Shown here piece after piece: positions 18,054 to 26,775 of a DNA stretch of 64,000 nucleotides; within the stretch, counting starts at the first letter, position 1; every line of letters begins with the position of its first letter. This stretch comes from Amycolatopsis benzoatilytica AK 16/65 (lineage in GTDB: Bacteria > Actinomycetota > Actinomycetes > Mycobacteriales > Pseudonocardiaceae): assembly GCF_000383915.1 (NCBI RefSeq), contig NZ_KB912942.1, forward strand, positions 3,021,195 to 3,085,194. The letters run 5' to 3'. The position numbers were made by a program, and so were the translations under genes. Under the pieces are notes generated by a model, which did not search any database, was not told the origin of the DNA, and saw nothing but the letters and a program-made list of their open reading frames with translations.

Positions 18054-18542
18054 TCAGTCGCTCGAGTGGGCGGAGTTGTCCAGCCAGTGCTGTGCGAGGC
18101 CGGCGTCGCCCTCGACGGTGATGTCGGCGGCGTCGCGGTCGGCGAGCGGGCGCCGTCGGGTCAAGACCAGCAAGAGGGTCCCCGCCGGGCCGGTGATGGT
18201 GACGTCGGCCTGCCGGGTGCTGGGCTGCCAGGTCGCTCCGTCCGGGCGGCGTTCGACGAACCACGTGCCGGTGCCTTCGGCGGTGTCGGTGGCCAGCCAT
18301 TGCAGGGTCTGCCCGGTGCCCCGCAGCGCCTGAGCGGATTCCGGCCGCTGCATCTCCCAGGTGGGCGAGGCGAGCATCGCGAAGTGATTGGTGATGAGCG
18401 CCGACGCGATATCGGCGTCGATGGCGAGCGGTCGGTTCGCCGCGACGGCAGCGTCGGCACCGGCTGCCACGGCCGAGTCGGCCAGCCGCCGGGTGTGGTC
18501 GACGATCGCTCGCCGGGTGCGTTCCGCATTCACTTCAGTCAT
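18054..18542 (-). pseudogene. Maleylpyruvate isomerase/DinB-like protein with internal deletion
   Basis: A 162-residue product matching both ends of an actinobacterial mycothiol-dependent maleylpyruvate-isomerase-like family that is usually about 250 residues. The first 28 residues (ERTRRAIVDHTRRLADSAVAAGADA) are the normal start. The sequence then jumps into the later part (RPLAIDADIASALITNHFAMLASPTWEMQRPES) and continues to the C-terminal domain (GPAGTLLLVLTRRRPL, GLAQHWLDN). The missing 80-90 residues carry the usual CPGWT and metal-binding histidines, so the classical enzyme activity should be lost. The frame is intact, so a shortened protein may still be made. The deletion is inferred from family memory. 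Confidence 0.6.
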
Positions 18543-18789
18543 CGCATCGTCTTAGTGTCCGGTGACGGTTCACTCGGCACCGCTCTCTGGAGGTGCCTTC
18601 GAGTACACGTCGAATGAACGTAGCGAGGATCGACACCCCCGCGGCACGATGTTCCGATTTTCCCGCGCGTTCGGCTCGAACTCGGCTGACGTTCACCGCA
18701 GCGGCCCGGCCCCGCCGCCCGCTCGCCGGACGGGCCGCCGGACCTGGGCCGGTCGATCCTTTTAGGACCCGTTACGGGAGAATGCACTC

Positions 18790-20052
18790 ATGAACCTGCT
18801 GCTGCTCGCCGCCGCACTCGCCATGATCGTCCGGGCGCTGGCGGCGGCTCGGCTCGACCGGTGGAACCTGGGTGCGCCGGTCGTGATGGTGGTGGCCGGT
18901 GTCGTGGTCGGCCTGCTCAACGAGCAGTCCATCGCGGCCGTGCTGAACACCGAAGCGGTGCAGCACGCCGCCGAGATCATCCTCGCGGTCCTGCTGTTCG
19001 TCGACGCCACCGAGGTGCGCGGCGGACGCCTGTGGGGCGGCTACCCCGGACTCGTGGCCAGGGCGCTGCTCATCGCGATGCCGGTCAGCCTCGCGCTGGC
19101 AGCACTGCTGGGCTGGCTGCTGTTCCCCGGCCTGCCGTGGGCCGTGCTGCTGCTGATCGCCTGCGTCACGGTGCCGACCGATTTCGCCCCGGCGGAGCGG
19201 GTAGTGCGCGACCGAGCGCTGTCGATGCGGGTCCGCAGCGTGCTGAACGTGGAAAGCGGCTACAACGACGGCATCGTCTCGCCGCTGTTCCTCTTCGCGC
19301 TCATCCTCGCCGGCGACACCACTCAGCAGCGGACCCCGCTCGACGCCCTGGCCACCGCGTTGCCCTTCGCTCTCAAAGCCCTGGTCGCCGGCGTGGTGAT
19401 CGGCAGCCTCGTCGCCTGGCTGCTGGACCGCGCCCACCAGGCCGGATGGGTGACCGGCCAGTCCGGACGCATCGCGGTGCTGCTGACTCCGCTGCTCACC
19501 TACACCGCGACCGTTGCCGTCGACGGCAACGGGTTCGTCGCCTCGTTCGTGTGCGGCATCGCCTTCCGCTACGTCCACCGGCTGCGCAAGGCCCGCCGGG
19601 TCCGCGACGGCCGGGCCGACCGCGCGGAAATCCGGGCCGACGCCTTCGGCAACGACCTGCACCTGCTGGAAGACTTCACCGCCCTGCTCACCACGACCAT
19701 GTGGTTCGTCGTCGGCATCGCGGCCATCCTCGCGTTCTATCTGACCATTTCCTGGCAGGTCGTACTCTTCTGCGTCGCGGCGCTCACCGTGCTGCGCGTG
19801 CTGCCGGTGCTGCTCTCCATGGCCGGATCCACGCTCTCCGGACGCGAACGTCTGCTCATCGGCGCGCTCGGACCACGCGGCACCACCTCGATCGTGTTCG
19901 GGCTCCTGGCCTTCAACAAGCTGCCGGAGGGACCCGAGGCAGACACCATCCTCGTCATCACCGTGGTCTGCGTCCTCGGCAGCGTCGTATTGCACGGCAT
20001 CGGAGCCAAACCGCTCACCCTCCTGCTGACCCGGACGAACACCCGTCGCTGA
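18790..20052 (+). CDS. Cation:proton antiporter (CPA1, NhaP-like)
   Basis: A 420-residue membrane protein with about 12 hydrophobic segments. The transport core shows VPTDFAPAERVV, where most CPA1 members have a TDP motif, and NVESGYNDGI, which contains the conserved ND pair. LGPRGTTSIVFGLL near the C-terminus is also typical. It would exchange Na+ or K+ for H+ across the cytoplasmic membrane. It stands alone, preceded by about 250 bases that I cannot assign. Confidence 0.88.
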   Translation: MNLLLLAAALAMIVRALAAARLDRWNLGAPVVMVVAGVVVGLLNEQSIAAVLNTEAVQHAAEIILAVLLFVDATEVRGGRLWGGYPGLVARALLIAMPVSLALAALLGWLLFPGLPWAVLLLIACVTVPTDFAPAERVVRDRALSMRVRSVLNVESGYNDGIVSPLFLFALILAGDTTQQRTPLDALATALPFALKALVAGVVIGSLVAWLLDRAHQAGWVTGQSGRIAVLLTPLLTYTATVAVDGNGFVASFVCGIAFRYVHRLRKARRVRDGRADRAEIRADAFGNDLHLLEDFTALLTTTMWFVVGIAAILAFYLTISWQVVLFCVAALTVLRVLPVLLSMAGSTLSGRERLLIGALGPRGTTSIVFGLLAFNKLPEGPEADTILVITVVCVLGSVVLHGIGAKPLTLLLTRTNTRR

Positions 20053-20412
20053 CGCTCCCCGCAGCACCGGCCAGCGTTGGCGGTCGACAGTGGCGGACAG
20101 TTCTTTTTCGGAGGGTCAAGCACAGCAAACCGTCCAGATAGGACCACCGGGGCCCCACGGCTTCGCGACCTGGTTCTCGTGCTTCGTCCGGTCAGGCCCG
20201 ACCAAGCACGGTCCGTTCCAGGGCGCGAAGCCGCTCTCCGCCGGACCGCGATCAGCCGCGAGTTGCCCGGAAGGCCGCTTCGGCGTGGACGGACGGAGTA
20301 GCCGCGACGACAGGTTTCGGACAAAACCCGAGGCGACGCTGGACCGGTTTCGACCGGTCTCCCCACACTCAGCCGACAGTGGGTTTCTTTCCCTCGTCTT
20401 TGAGGAGTTCCG
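20053..20412. other. 360-base intergenic region upstream of S1 protease
   Basis: No gene is convincing here. Near the right end a perfect 7-bp hairpin with a TTCG loop (20342-20359, GACCGGT / ACCGGTC) lies 53 bases before the protease start. It could be an operator or leader hairpin. The rest shows no structure I recognise. Confidence 0.4.
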
Positions 20413-21537
20413 ATGCGTCGAAGAATCGCCCTCAGCATCACCGGTGCGGCCGTCCTCGCGGCGAGCCTCGCCGCCGTCGTGGCGCCCGCCGCCGCCCAGG
20501 CGGCACCCGGGCAGCTCGCGGCCATGCAACGAGACCTGGGCCTCAGCGCCGGACAGGCGCAGACCCGGCTCCGGCAAGAGCTGGCCGCGGCACGCCAGAT
20601 GCCGGCCGCGCAGGAGGCCGCCGGCCCGGCGTTCGGCGGCGCCTGGTTCGACGCGCGCCTCGGCAAGTTGGTGGTCGGCGTGACAGACCCGGCGGCAGCC
20701 GACGCGGTGCACCGGACCGGCGCGGAAACCGTTCCAGCACGCATCACCGCCGTGGCTTTGGACGCAGCGAAGAAGGCTGTCGACGCCACCGCCAGAACGA
20801 AACGCGCCCCGGCGGAAGTCAGCGGCTGGCACGCGGACCCGCGCACCGGCAGCGTGGTCGTTACTCTCCAGCCCGGCGCGCACGGCGCGGACGTCGACGC
20901 CTTCCTCGCGCGAGCCCGTCAAGCCGGCCCGGTGACGGTAGCGACCGCGCCCAAGCCGCAGACTCTCTCGGCAGGCACTGTCGGCGGGGATCCCTACTAC
21001 ATCAACGGAAACACGCGCTGCTCCATCGGCTTCTCCGTGCACGGCGGCTTCGTCAGCGCCGGGCACTGCGGCGGCACGGGCAGCTCCGTCGTCGGCTGGG
21101 ACAACTCGCCGATGGGCACCTTCGCCGGATCCTCGTTCCCCGGCAACGACTACTCCTACATCACCATCGGCAACGGCTGGTGGACCGCCCCGGTCGTGCT
21201 CGGCTGGGGCACGGTCAGCGACGTGATCGTCCGCGGCTCGGCGGTCGCGCCCGCGGGCTCGTCGATCTGCCGCTCCGGCTCCACCTCGCATTGGCACTGC
21301 GGCACCGTGCTGGGCCTGAACGAAACCATCAACTACGCCCAGGGCGCGGTCTACGAAGCGACGCACACCAACGTGTGCGCCGAACCCGGCGACTCCGGCG
21401 GTTCCTTCATCACCGGAGACCAGGCCCAGGGAGTCACCTCGGGCGGCTTCGGCAACTGCAGCTCCGGCGGCGAGACCTGGTTCCAGCCGGTGAACGAGAT
21501 CCTGCAGACCTACGGCCTGTCCCTCGTCACCGGCTGA
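20413..21537 (+). CDS. Secreted S1 serine protease, streptogrisin/alpha-lytic type
   Basis: A 374-residue preproprotease. A signal peptide ends near residue 31 (AQA-A), followed by a propeptide of about 160 residues and a mature domain from about residue 190. The triad is visible: His218 in VSAGHCGG, Asp246 in GNDYSY, Ser328 in EPGDSGGSF. Six cysteines in the mature part can form the usual disulfides. The start is supported by GAGGAG 5 bases upstream of the ATG. It digests extracellular protein after autocleavage of the propeptide. It precedes a second secreted protease of a different class. Confidence 0.95.
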   Translation: MRRRIALSITGAAVLAASLAAVVAPAAAQAAPGQLAAMQRDLGLSAGQAQTRLRQELAAARQMPAAQEAAGPAFGGAWFDARLGKLVVGVTDPAAADAVHRTGAETVPARITAVALDAAKKAVDATARTKRAPAEVSGWHADPRTGSVVVTLQPGAHGADVDAFLARARQAGPVTVATAPKPQTLSAGTVGGDPYYINGNTRCSIGFSVHGGFVSAGHCGGTGSSVVGWDNSPMGTFAGSSFPGNDYSYITIGNGWWTAPVVLGWGTVSDVIVRGSAVAPAGSSICRSGSTSHWHCGTVLGLNETINYAQGAVYEATHTNVCAEPGDSGGSFITGDQAQGVTSGGFGNCSSGGETWFQPVNEILQTYGLSLVTG

Positions 21538-21563
21538 CCCCGGCGCACCGGCGTGCGCGGTCT

Positions 21564-21618
21564 GTCCGTGAAGGGCTCCTTGAGGGAATCCAAGTCCGGG
21601 AAGGGGCCCTTCACGGAC
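21564..21618. repeat. Nested palindromic intergenic repeat, copy A
   Basis: A 55-bp element whose outer arms GTCCGTGAAGGG and CCCTTCACGGAC are perfectly complementary. The inner part is CTTGAGGGAATCC-AAGTCC. It lies between the S1 protease and papain-like protease genes. The same arms recur in six other intergenic copies in this window. Confidence 0.9.
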
Positions 21619-21752
21619 CGGCCAGCGGACAGCCGGAATCCGAATTCCCGTCTTTAGTCGGTAGTCCGCGCCGGCGAGGAACGCGAATCATTCCGATGAT
21701 CAGTTCTCTCTCGCCGGCCCGCGCGACCGGGCCCTCCGATCAGGAGGAATCT

Positions 21753-22328
21753 GTGAAAGTGCCTTATTCGGCATCTCGCGGAATCGCCGTGGCCGCCGCC
21801 GTCGCAGCGGCGGCGCTCGCGGTTCCCGCCGCCGCCGACGCCGCCACCGCGAACATCTCGATGCAAGCCCAGCAGAAGGACAACTGGTGCTGGGACGCCA
21901 GCGGCAACACGATCGCCGCCTACTGGGGATATTCCTTGACGCAGACCAGGTTCTGCCAGATCGCGCACAACGAATCCGGCAACGACTGCGCGAACGACCA
22001 GGGTTACCTCAGCGACGAGCAGACCGTGTTCCGCTCGCTGGGCTTCCGCAATGCCGGCACCTACGATTCCACCGGCTACCGGCTTTCCTTCGCCGGAATC
22101 AAGAGCCAGATCGACGCCGGACAGCCGATCGGCACCCGGATCGGGTGGACTTCCGGCGGCGGCCACATGCACGTCGTCTACGGTTACGACGACTCCAACG
22201 GCAACGCCATCGTCGATTACGGCGACCCGTGGCCCTCGAACAACCGCTACAACTCGATGAACTACAGCGCCTACCAGTCGAACAGCCAGTTCACCTGGAC
22301 GCACACCGTCTACGGAATGGAGGGCTGA
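21753..22328 (+). CDS. Secreted papain-like cysteine protease (C39/C70-like)
   Basis: A 191-residue secreted protein with a signal peptide (VPAAADAAT, cleavage near residue 31). The mature part begins almost at the catalytic block QQKDNWCWDASGNTIA, with Cys46. The histidine region is GGGHMHVVYGYDDSN (His141 the likely catalytic residue), followed by VDYGDPWP. This pattern is that of papain-like Peptidase_C39_2/AvrRpt2-type proteases. The start is GTG 21753 after a strong AGGAGGA. A membrane-anchored partner gene begins 3 bases after its stop, so the two are co-translated. Confidence 0.88.
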   Translation: MKVPYSASRGIAVAAAVAAAALAVPAAADAATANISMQAQQKDNWCWDASGNTIAAYWGYSLTQTRFCQIAHNESGNDCANDQGYLSDEQTVFRSLGFRNAGTYDSTGYRLSFAGIKSQIDAGQPIGTRIGWTSGGGHMHVVYGYDDSNGNAIVDYGDPWPSNNRYNSMNYSAYQSNSQFTWTHTVYGMEG

Positions 22329-22331
22329 CCC

Positions 22332-23099
22332 GTGCTGCGAACCATTTTGCGCTCGGCAGTCCTCACCGGCGCGGCCGGGTTGGCGGCGCTCGCCGCCACG
22401 CCCGCTTTCGCCGCACCGGCGGTTCCGTCCGGTCCGTCGGCGGCGGACACCGCGGCGATCTCGAACGTCGTCGCCAGCCCGGGCACCGCCGCCCGGCTCG
22501 CGAGCACCAAGTTCCCCGGCGCCGCGCCGGCCGGCGCGCGGGCGATGCGCGCGGCCGCCGATGCCAGCACCCAGATTCCGGTCTACGAGCCGACTGCCGC
22601 GTTCGTCCGCGGCACCTCGGCGGTGCCCGGTGCGCTCGCCTACGTCGCAGTGCCCGCGCACCTCGCGGACGGCCGCGACGCGACGGTCTGGGCTCAGCCG
22701 GGCAATTCCGGCTGGCAGGTCATCAACGTCGCGTCCGGCAACGACGAGCAGGCGCACGCGGCGGCCGCGCGCGGCGGCTACTTGCTGCACGAACCGCAGG
22801 TCAACGCATGGTATTCGGTGTCCGGCGACACCGTCACGGTGCTCGACGGTTCGATCACCGGCGTGCCTGCCGGGACCAAGATCAGCGTGCCGGACTACCA
22901 GGCCGAGCTGCATCAGCGCTATGCCGACAAGCTGCCCGGATCCCAGTACGACAAGACTGGTGCGGGCGGCGGCTACGCCGTGGCGAGGACCGACGCCGGT
23001 TCGGACGGAATCCCGGCCGGCGCGGTCGCCGTCGGCTGCGCGGCGGCGGTGCTGGGCGGTGCGTTGCTGATGCGCCGTCGGCTGCGCCCCGAGAAGTAG
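22332..23099 (+). CDS. Membrane-anchored secreted partner of the papain-like protease
   Basis: A 255-residue protein I cannot assign to a named family. It has a signal peptide (cleavage near residue 27, PAFA-A), an extracellular region of about 195 residues without cysteines, and a C-terminal membrane helix with a positive tail (AVAVGCAAAVLGGALLM, RRRLRPEK). This is the topology of a surface protein anchored by its C-terminus. It begins with GTG 3 bases after the protease stop. A role as inhibitor, chaperone or substrate of the protease is plausible but is inferred from position alone. Confidence 0.75.
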   Translation: MLRTILRSAVLTGAAGLAALAATPAFAAPAVPSGPSAADTAAISNVVASPGTAARLASTKFPGAAPAGARAMRAAADASTQIPVYEPTAAFVRGTSAVPGALAYVAVPAHLADGRDATVWAQPGNSGWQVINVASGNDEQAHAAAARGGYLLHEPQVNAWYSVSGDTVTVLDGSITGVPAGTKISVPDYQAELHQRYADKLPGSQYDKTGAGGGYAVARTDAGSDGIPAGAVAVGCAAAVLGGALLMRRRLRPEK

Positions 23100-23145
23100 G
23101 GCGGCGGCACGTTCCTGCCCGCGCGGGCCACTGGCGACGCGACCC

Positions 23146-24717
23146 TCACCGCGGCAACGAAACCTCGACCGACGTCCCCTCCCCCACCCCGCTGCGGACC
23201 GTCAGCTCCCCGCCCATCGCCTCCGCCAGGCCCTTCGCCAGCGGCAGGCCCAGCCCGACGCCCTGGTCGCTCTCGACGCCGAGCCGGTCGAACGGCGTGA
23301 ACAGCCGTTCCAGGTGCTCCGGGGCGATGCCGCGGCCGCTGTCCGCGACGGCCACCACCACCCGGCCGGTCTCCGCGCGGGTGGCGACCTCGACGGTTCC
23401 GCCGGGCTGGTTGTAGCGGACCGCGTTCGAGACCAGGTTCAGCAGGATCTGCTTGAGCCGCCGCTCGTCGCAGCGGGCCCGGGCCGGTTCGCCAGAACTG
23501 GCGAGGCGGACGTTTTCCGCGTCTGCCAACGGTTCCATCAGTTGCAGCACGCTGGTCACCACGTCCGCGACGTCGACCTCGACCGGGTGCAGCGGCAGCG
23601 ACCGGGCCTCGATCCGGGCGACGTCCAGGACTTCGTCGACCATCGCCAGGATGTGGCCGGCGGCGGTCGTGATGTGTTCCAGCGCCGCCTTGCGCCGGTC
23701 CGGCGGCAGGTCCAGCGAGCCCAGCAGCTCGGTGAAGCCGGTGACGGCCTGCAACGGAGTGCGCAACTCGTGGCCCAGCGCCGCGACGAAGTCGGTCTTC
23801 GCGCGGCTGGCGCGCTCCGCCGCCTGCTGGGCGACCTCGGCCTCGTGGCGGCGACGGCGTTCCCGTTCCGCCGCTCGCCGTTCCGTCACGTCCAGGACGT
23901 TGGCGATCAGTCGCACCGGCGCGCCGTCCGGGCCGGCCACCGGCGACACCGAGACGACCACGTCCAGGGTGCGGCCGTCGGGATGGGACAGGGACGCGTC
24001 CGGTCCGGTCGGGGTGAGCAGCTCGTCGAGGCGGATGCCGACCAGCTCGTGCTCGGTGCGGCCGAGCAAGTCGCGCAACGCCTCGTTGGTGCGGGTCACC
24101 GCGCCGTCGGGCTCGGTGATCGCCATCCCGATCACGTTGTCGTCGAACGCGCGGCGGAAGCGCTCCTCGCTGTCGGCGAGGGCGCCGAACAGCGAATCGT
24201 GGTCGATGGCCACCGAGGCCAGGTGGGTCAGCCGATGCACCAGGCCGCGTTCGCGGGCGGTCGGCTGGTGAGTGCGTTCGTGGTAGACGGCGAAGGTGCC
24301 GACGACTCCGGCCCGGCCCCGGATCGGCGTCGACCAGCAGGACCGGAGCCGGTGCGCGCCGGCCAGGTCCCGGTAGCGCACCCAGCGCGGGTCGGTGGTG
24401 ACGTCCTCCGCGACGACCGGCACGCCGAGATACGCCGCGGTGCCGCACGATCCGGCGTCGCTGCCGATCGGCAGCCCGTCGATCCGGGACGAATAGGCCG
24501 TCGGCAGAGACGGGGCCGCCCCGTGGCGCAAGGTCGCGGTGTCCCGGTCCAGCAGCAGGATCGAGCAGTGGCAGCCAGGCACGAGCCGTTCCAGCGCGAC
24601 GGCGACCTCGGTCAGCACGTCGGCCAGCCGGGCGCCGCCGGCGATCCGTTCGAGGACATCGGACTGGGCCCGCAGCAGGGCTTCGGCGTCGGTGGTCGCC
24701 TCGTGCGTGCGAGTCAT
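23146..24717 (-). CDS. Sensor histidine kinase with GAF and PAS domains
   Basis: A 523-residue soluble histidine kinase without membrane segments. A GAF domain covers about residues 15-175 (CHCSILLLD, GSCGTAAYLGVPVVAEDV), a PAS domain 180-280, a HisKA domain with phospho-acceptor His316 in ALGHELRTPLQA, and a HATPase domain with Asn431 in LLNLVSNAVRYN, ADSGRGI and GVGLGLPLAKG. Its start overlaps the response regulator stop (ATGA), so the two are coupled. The signal is cytosolic and unknown; the GAF sequence GSCGTAA and SCWSTPI resemble redox- or gas-sensing GAF kinases. Confidence 0.9.
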   Translation of the reverse strand: MTRTHEATTDAEALLRAQSDVLERIAGGARLADVLTEVAVALERLVPGCHCSILLLDRDTATLRHGAAPSLPTAYSSRIDGLPIGSDAGSCGTAAYLGVPVVAEDVTTDPRWVRYRDLAGAHRLRSCWSTPIRGRAGVVGTFAVYHERTHQPTARERGLVHRLTHLASVAIDHDSLFGALADSEERFRRAFDDNVIGMAITEPDGAVTRTNEALRDLLGRTEHELVGIRLDELLTPTGPDASLSHPDGRTLDVVVSVSPVAGPDGAPVRLIANVLDVTERRAAERERRRRHEAEVAQQAAERASRAKTDFVAALGHELRTPLQAVTGFTELLGSLDLPPDRRKAALEHITTAAGHILAMVDEVLDVARIEARSLPLHPVEVDVADVVTSVLQLMEPLADAENVRLASSGEPARARCDERRLKQILLNLVSNAVRYNQPGGTVEVATRAETGRVVVAVADSGRGIAPEHLERLFTPFDRLGVESDQGVGLGLPLAKGLAEAMGGELTVRSGVGEGTSVEVSLPR

Positions 24718-25400
24718 GGCTCGAACCGGTAACCGACGCCGCGGACGGTCCGCACCGGACGCGGGCCGAGCTTCTGGCGCAAGCGATGGACATGCTCGGT
24801 AACGGTCGCCTCGCTCTGCCACTCGGCGGCGCTGGCCCAGACCCGGTCGAGCAGCTGGGCGCGCGTGAACACCTGCCGCGGGTGCCCGGCCAGGAACGCG
24901 AGCAGGTCGAACTCCTTGGCGGTCATGGCGGTTTCGCGGCCGTCGACGAAGACTTCCCGCGCCGCGTGGTCGATCCGCAGCCCGGCCGCCGCGACCGGCT
25001 CGGCGGGCGCCGACCGGCGCAGCACCGAGCGCACCCGGGCGACTAGCTCTCCGGGCGAGAAGGGCTTCACGAGATAGTCGTCCGCGCCCAGGTCGAGGCC
25101 GATGATCCGGTCGGTCTCGCCGCTGCGGCCGGAAAGCACGATGACCGGCAGGTCCGGGTCCCGTTCGCGGCCGCGCAGCCGGCGGAGCACGTCGAGACCG
25201 CCGATCCCGGGCAGCGCGAGGTCGAGGACCACGAGGTCGAGCGGCTCGCGTTCGATCGCCTCCAGCGCCCGGCGGCCGTCCGCCGCCTCGGCGACCCGGA
25301 AGCCCTCGGCCTCCAGCTGCCAGGCCACGACCGTGCGCACCCGGGGGTCGTCGTCGACGACGAGCACCAGCCGTCCCGGCTTCGTCGCGCTGACCGTCAT
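24714..25400 (-). CDS. OmpR/PhoB-family response regulator
   Basis: A 228-residue regulator. The receiver domain has the acidic pair in VVDDDP, the phospho-acceptor Asp60 in LVVLDLALPG and Lys112 in DYLVKPF. The winged-helix domain ends with RTVRGVGYRFEP. ATG 25400 is preferred to a longer start because GAAGGGG precedes it and the receiver begins right after. It forms one unit with the downstream histidine kinase. No obvious target operon adjoins. Confidence 0.93.
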   Translation of the reverse strand: MTVSATKPGRLVLVVDDDPRVRTVVAWQLEAEGFRVAEAADGRRALEAIEREPLDLVVLDLALPGIGGLDVLRRLRGRERDPDLPVIVLSGRSGETDRIIGLDLGADDYLVKPFSPGELVARVRSVLRRSAPAEPVAAAGLRIDHAAREVFVDGRETAMTAKEFDLLAFLAGHPRQVFTRAQLLDRVWASAAEWQSEATVTEHVHRLRQKLGPRPVRTVRGVGYRFEP

Positions 25401-25486
25401 CGCTGGCCCCTTCGCCGGACTCGGCCGCCGCATCGCGGCCGCCTCCCATGGTGCCGCACCGGAGCGGCGCAGGCCAGGCAAGCGGT

Positions 25487-25520
25487 CTTGCCCGGACGAC
25501 CGCGGTGTCGTCCGGGCAAG
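25487..25520 (-). terminator. Terminator-like hairpin after LLM oxidoreductase
   Basis: A perfect 14-bp stem (CTTGCCCGGACGAC with GTCGTCCGGGCAAG) and 6-base loop lies downstream of the leftward oxidoreductase gene. It probably isolates it from the response regulator gene. Confidence 0.65.
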
Positions 25521-25571
25521 AGAGAGGGAGGCTCGTGTCGCTTAATTCGGTCCGCGCTGCCCGAGGAGCTC

Positions 25572-25625
25572 CCGTGAGGGGCCCCTTCCGGGAATCAGAT
25601 TCCCTCAAAAGGCCCCGCACGGACC
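25572..25625. repeat. Nested palindromic intergenic repeat, copy B (degenerate)
   Basis: A diverged copy with arms CCGTGAGGGGCC and GGCCCCGCACGG and an inner pair GGGAATC / GATTCCC. It lies between the terminator hairpin and the stop of the oxidoreductase gene. Confidence 0.75.
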
Positions 25626-25657
25626 GGGCCGCCGCGTCAGCGCGAGAGAGCGGGAGG

Positions 25658-26644
25658 CTAGGCGGCGTTCACCTTCGGCATGATCTCCTCGGTCAGCCGC
25701 TTGATGTCGTCGATGGTCTTGGCGGTCGGCACGTCCCGGAACGGCGGCCACAGGAACGGCATGGTCAGGCCGGCTTCCTTGTACCGCTTGAGGATGTCCT
25801 CGATCTGCTGCGCGCTGCCGGCCAGCAGGTTGGTGGCCTTGCCGGCCGGAGTCTGGTCCATCGGCTCGTCGGTGATGACGAACCAGATCATGCTGCACAT
25901 GTCGAAGCCCTCGGGGAAGCCCCGGCCGAGCTCGCCCAGCTCGCGCTCCATCTCCCCCTTCCAGCGCTTGATGTCCTCCGGGCTGTCCTGAATGCCGATC
26001 CAGCCCTGCAGCCCGTACTTCGCGATGCGCTTGGCCGAGCGCTTCGGGTCCTTGAGCCCGGAGAAGTAGATCGGCAGCGGGTCCTGGACCGGCTTGTGGC
26101 CGAAGCCGGACAGCGGGAAGTCCGCGAATTCGCCGTGGTACTCGAACAGCTCGTTGGACCAGATGCCCTGCATGATCTCGATCGTCTCGCGGACGTGCCC
26201 GTGCCGGCGCGGAAACAGGTCCGAGACGCTGGCCGCGGCGAACTCCTCGGGCATCCAGCCGGAGCCGACCCCGACGTTCAGCCGTCCGCCGGACAAGTGG
26301 TCCTGGGTGGCGAGCTCGGCCGCCAGCACGCCGGGAGACCGGTACGGCGTGTCGATGATGCTCATGCCGATCCGGACCTTCTGGGTCTTCGCGGCGAGCC
26401 ACGGGATCAGCGTCATGCCCTGGAACCACTTGCCGCGCGAGACGACCGGCAGTGCCTTGGGCAGGTCGGCCATCATGCCGAACGGGTACTCCAGCTCCCC
26501 GCGGTCGGACGCCTCCGGCACACAGATCCGGTCGAGCGTCCAGACCGAGTCGAAGTCCCGTTCTTCGGCGAGCGCGGTGAGGTCTTCCAGCTCTTTGAGC
26601 GTCACCTCGTCGCGGAAGTTGGGCAGGTAGAGAGCGAGCTTCAT
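25658..26644 (-). CDS. LLM-class (luciferase-like) F420/FMN oxidoreductase 1
   Basis: A 328-residue TIM-barrel oxidoreductase of the bacterial luciferase superfamily. Blocks include AEERDFDSVWTLDRI near residue 30, VRIGMSIIDTPYRSPGVLAAELATQDHLSGGRLNVGVGSGWMPEEF, and a C-terminal TAGS-like LLAGSAQQIEDIL. In actinobacteria such proteins commonly use F420. Start ATG 26644 has GAGGAGG upstream. It is divergent from the acetoacetate-CoA ligase, which is followed by a second LLM protein, so all three may share a pathway. The substrate is unknown. Confidence 0.88.
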   Translation of the reverse strand: MKLALYLPNFRDEVTLKELEDLTALAEERDFDSVWTLDRICVPEASDRGELEYPFGMMADLPKALPVVSRGKWFQGMTLIPWLAAKTQKVRIGMSIIDTPYRSPGVLAAELATQDHLSGGRLNVGVGSGWMPEEFAAASVSDLFPRRHGHVRETIEIMQGIWSNELFEYHGEFADFPLSGFGHKPVQDPLPIYFSGLKDPKRSAKRIAKYGLQGWIGIQDSPEDIKRWKGEMERELGELGRGFPEGFDMCSMIWFVITDEPMDQTPAGKATNLLAGSAQQIEDILKRYKEAGLTMPFLWPPFRDVPTAKTIDDIKRLTEEIMPKVNAA

Positions 26645-26775
26645 GCGTCCGGCCTCCTCGGGACATCGTCGTCGGAGGCGATCCTGACCCGGCTGTCTCA
26701 ACCCGGGCACACGCGATTATCAAATCCCGAACAACAGCTCCGCGAATGCCGCCCGGCCGCGGCTATCTTCCGGCC

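Noticed and set aside
20053..20412. Small coding frames upstream of the S1 protease
   Set aside because: None shows a ribosome site, codon bias in the right frame or a recognisable motif.
21564..21618. Copy A as a simple terminator of the S1 protease gene
   Set aside because: The same element occurs between divergent genes (56486-56536), so termination alone does not explain the family.
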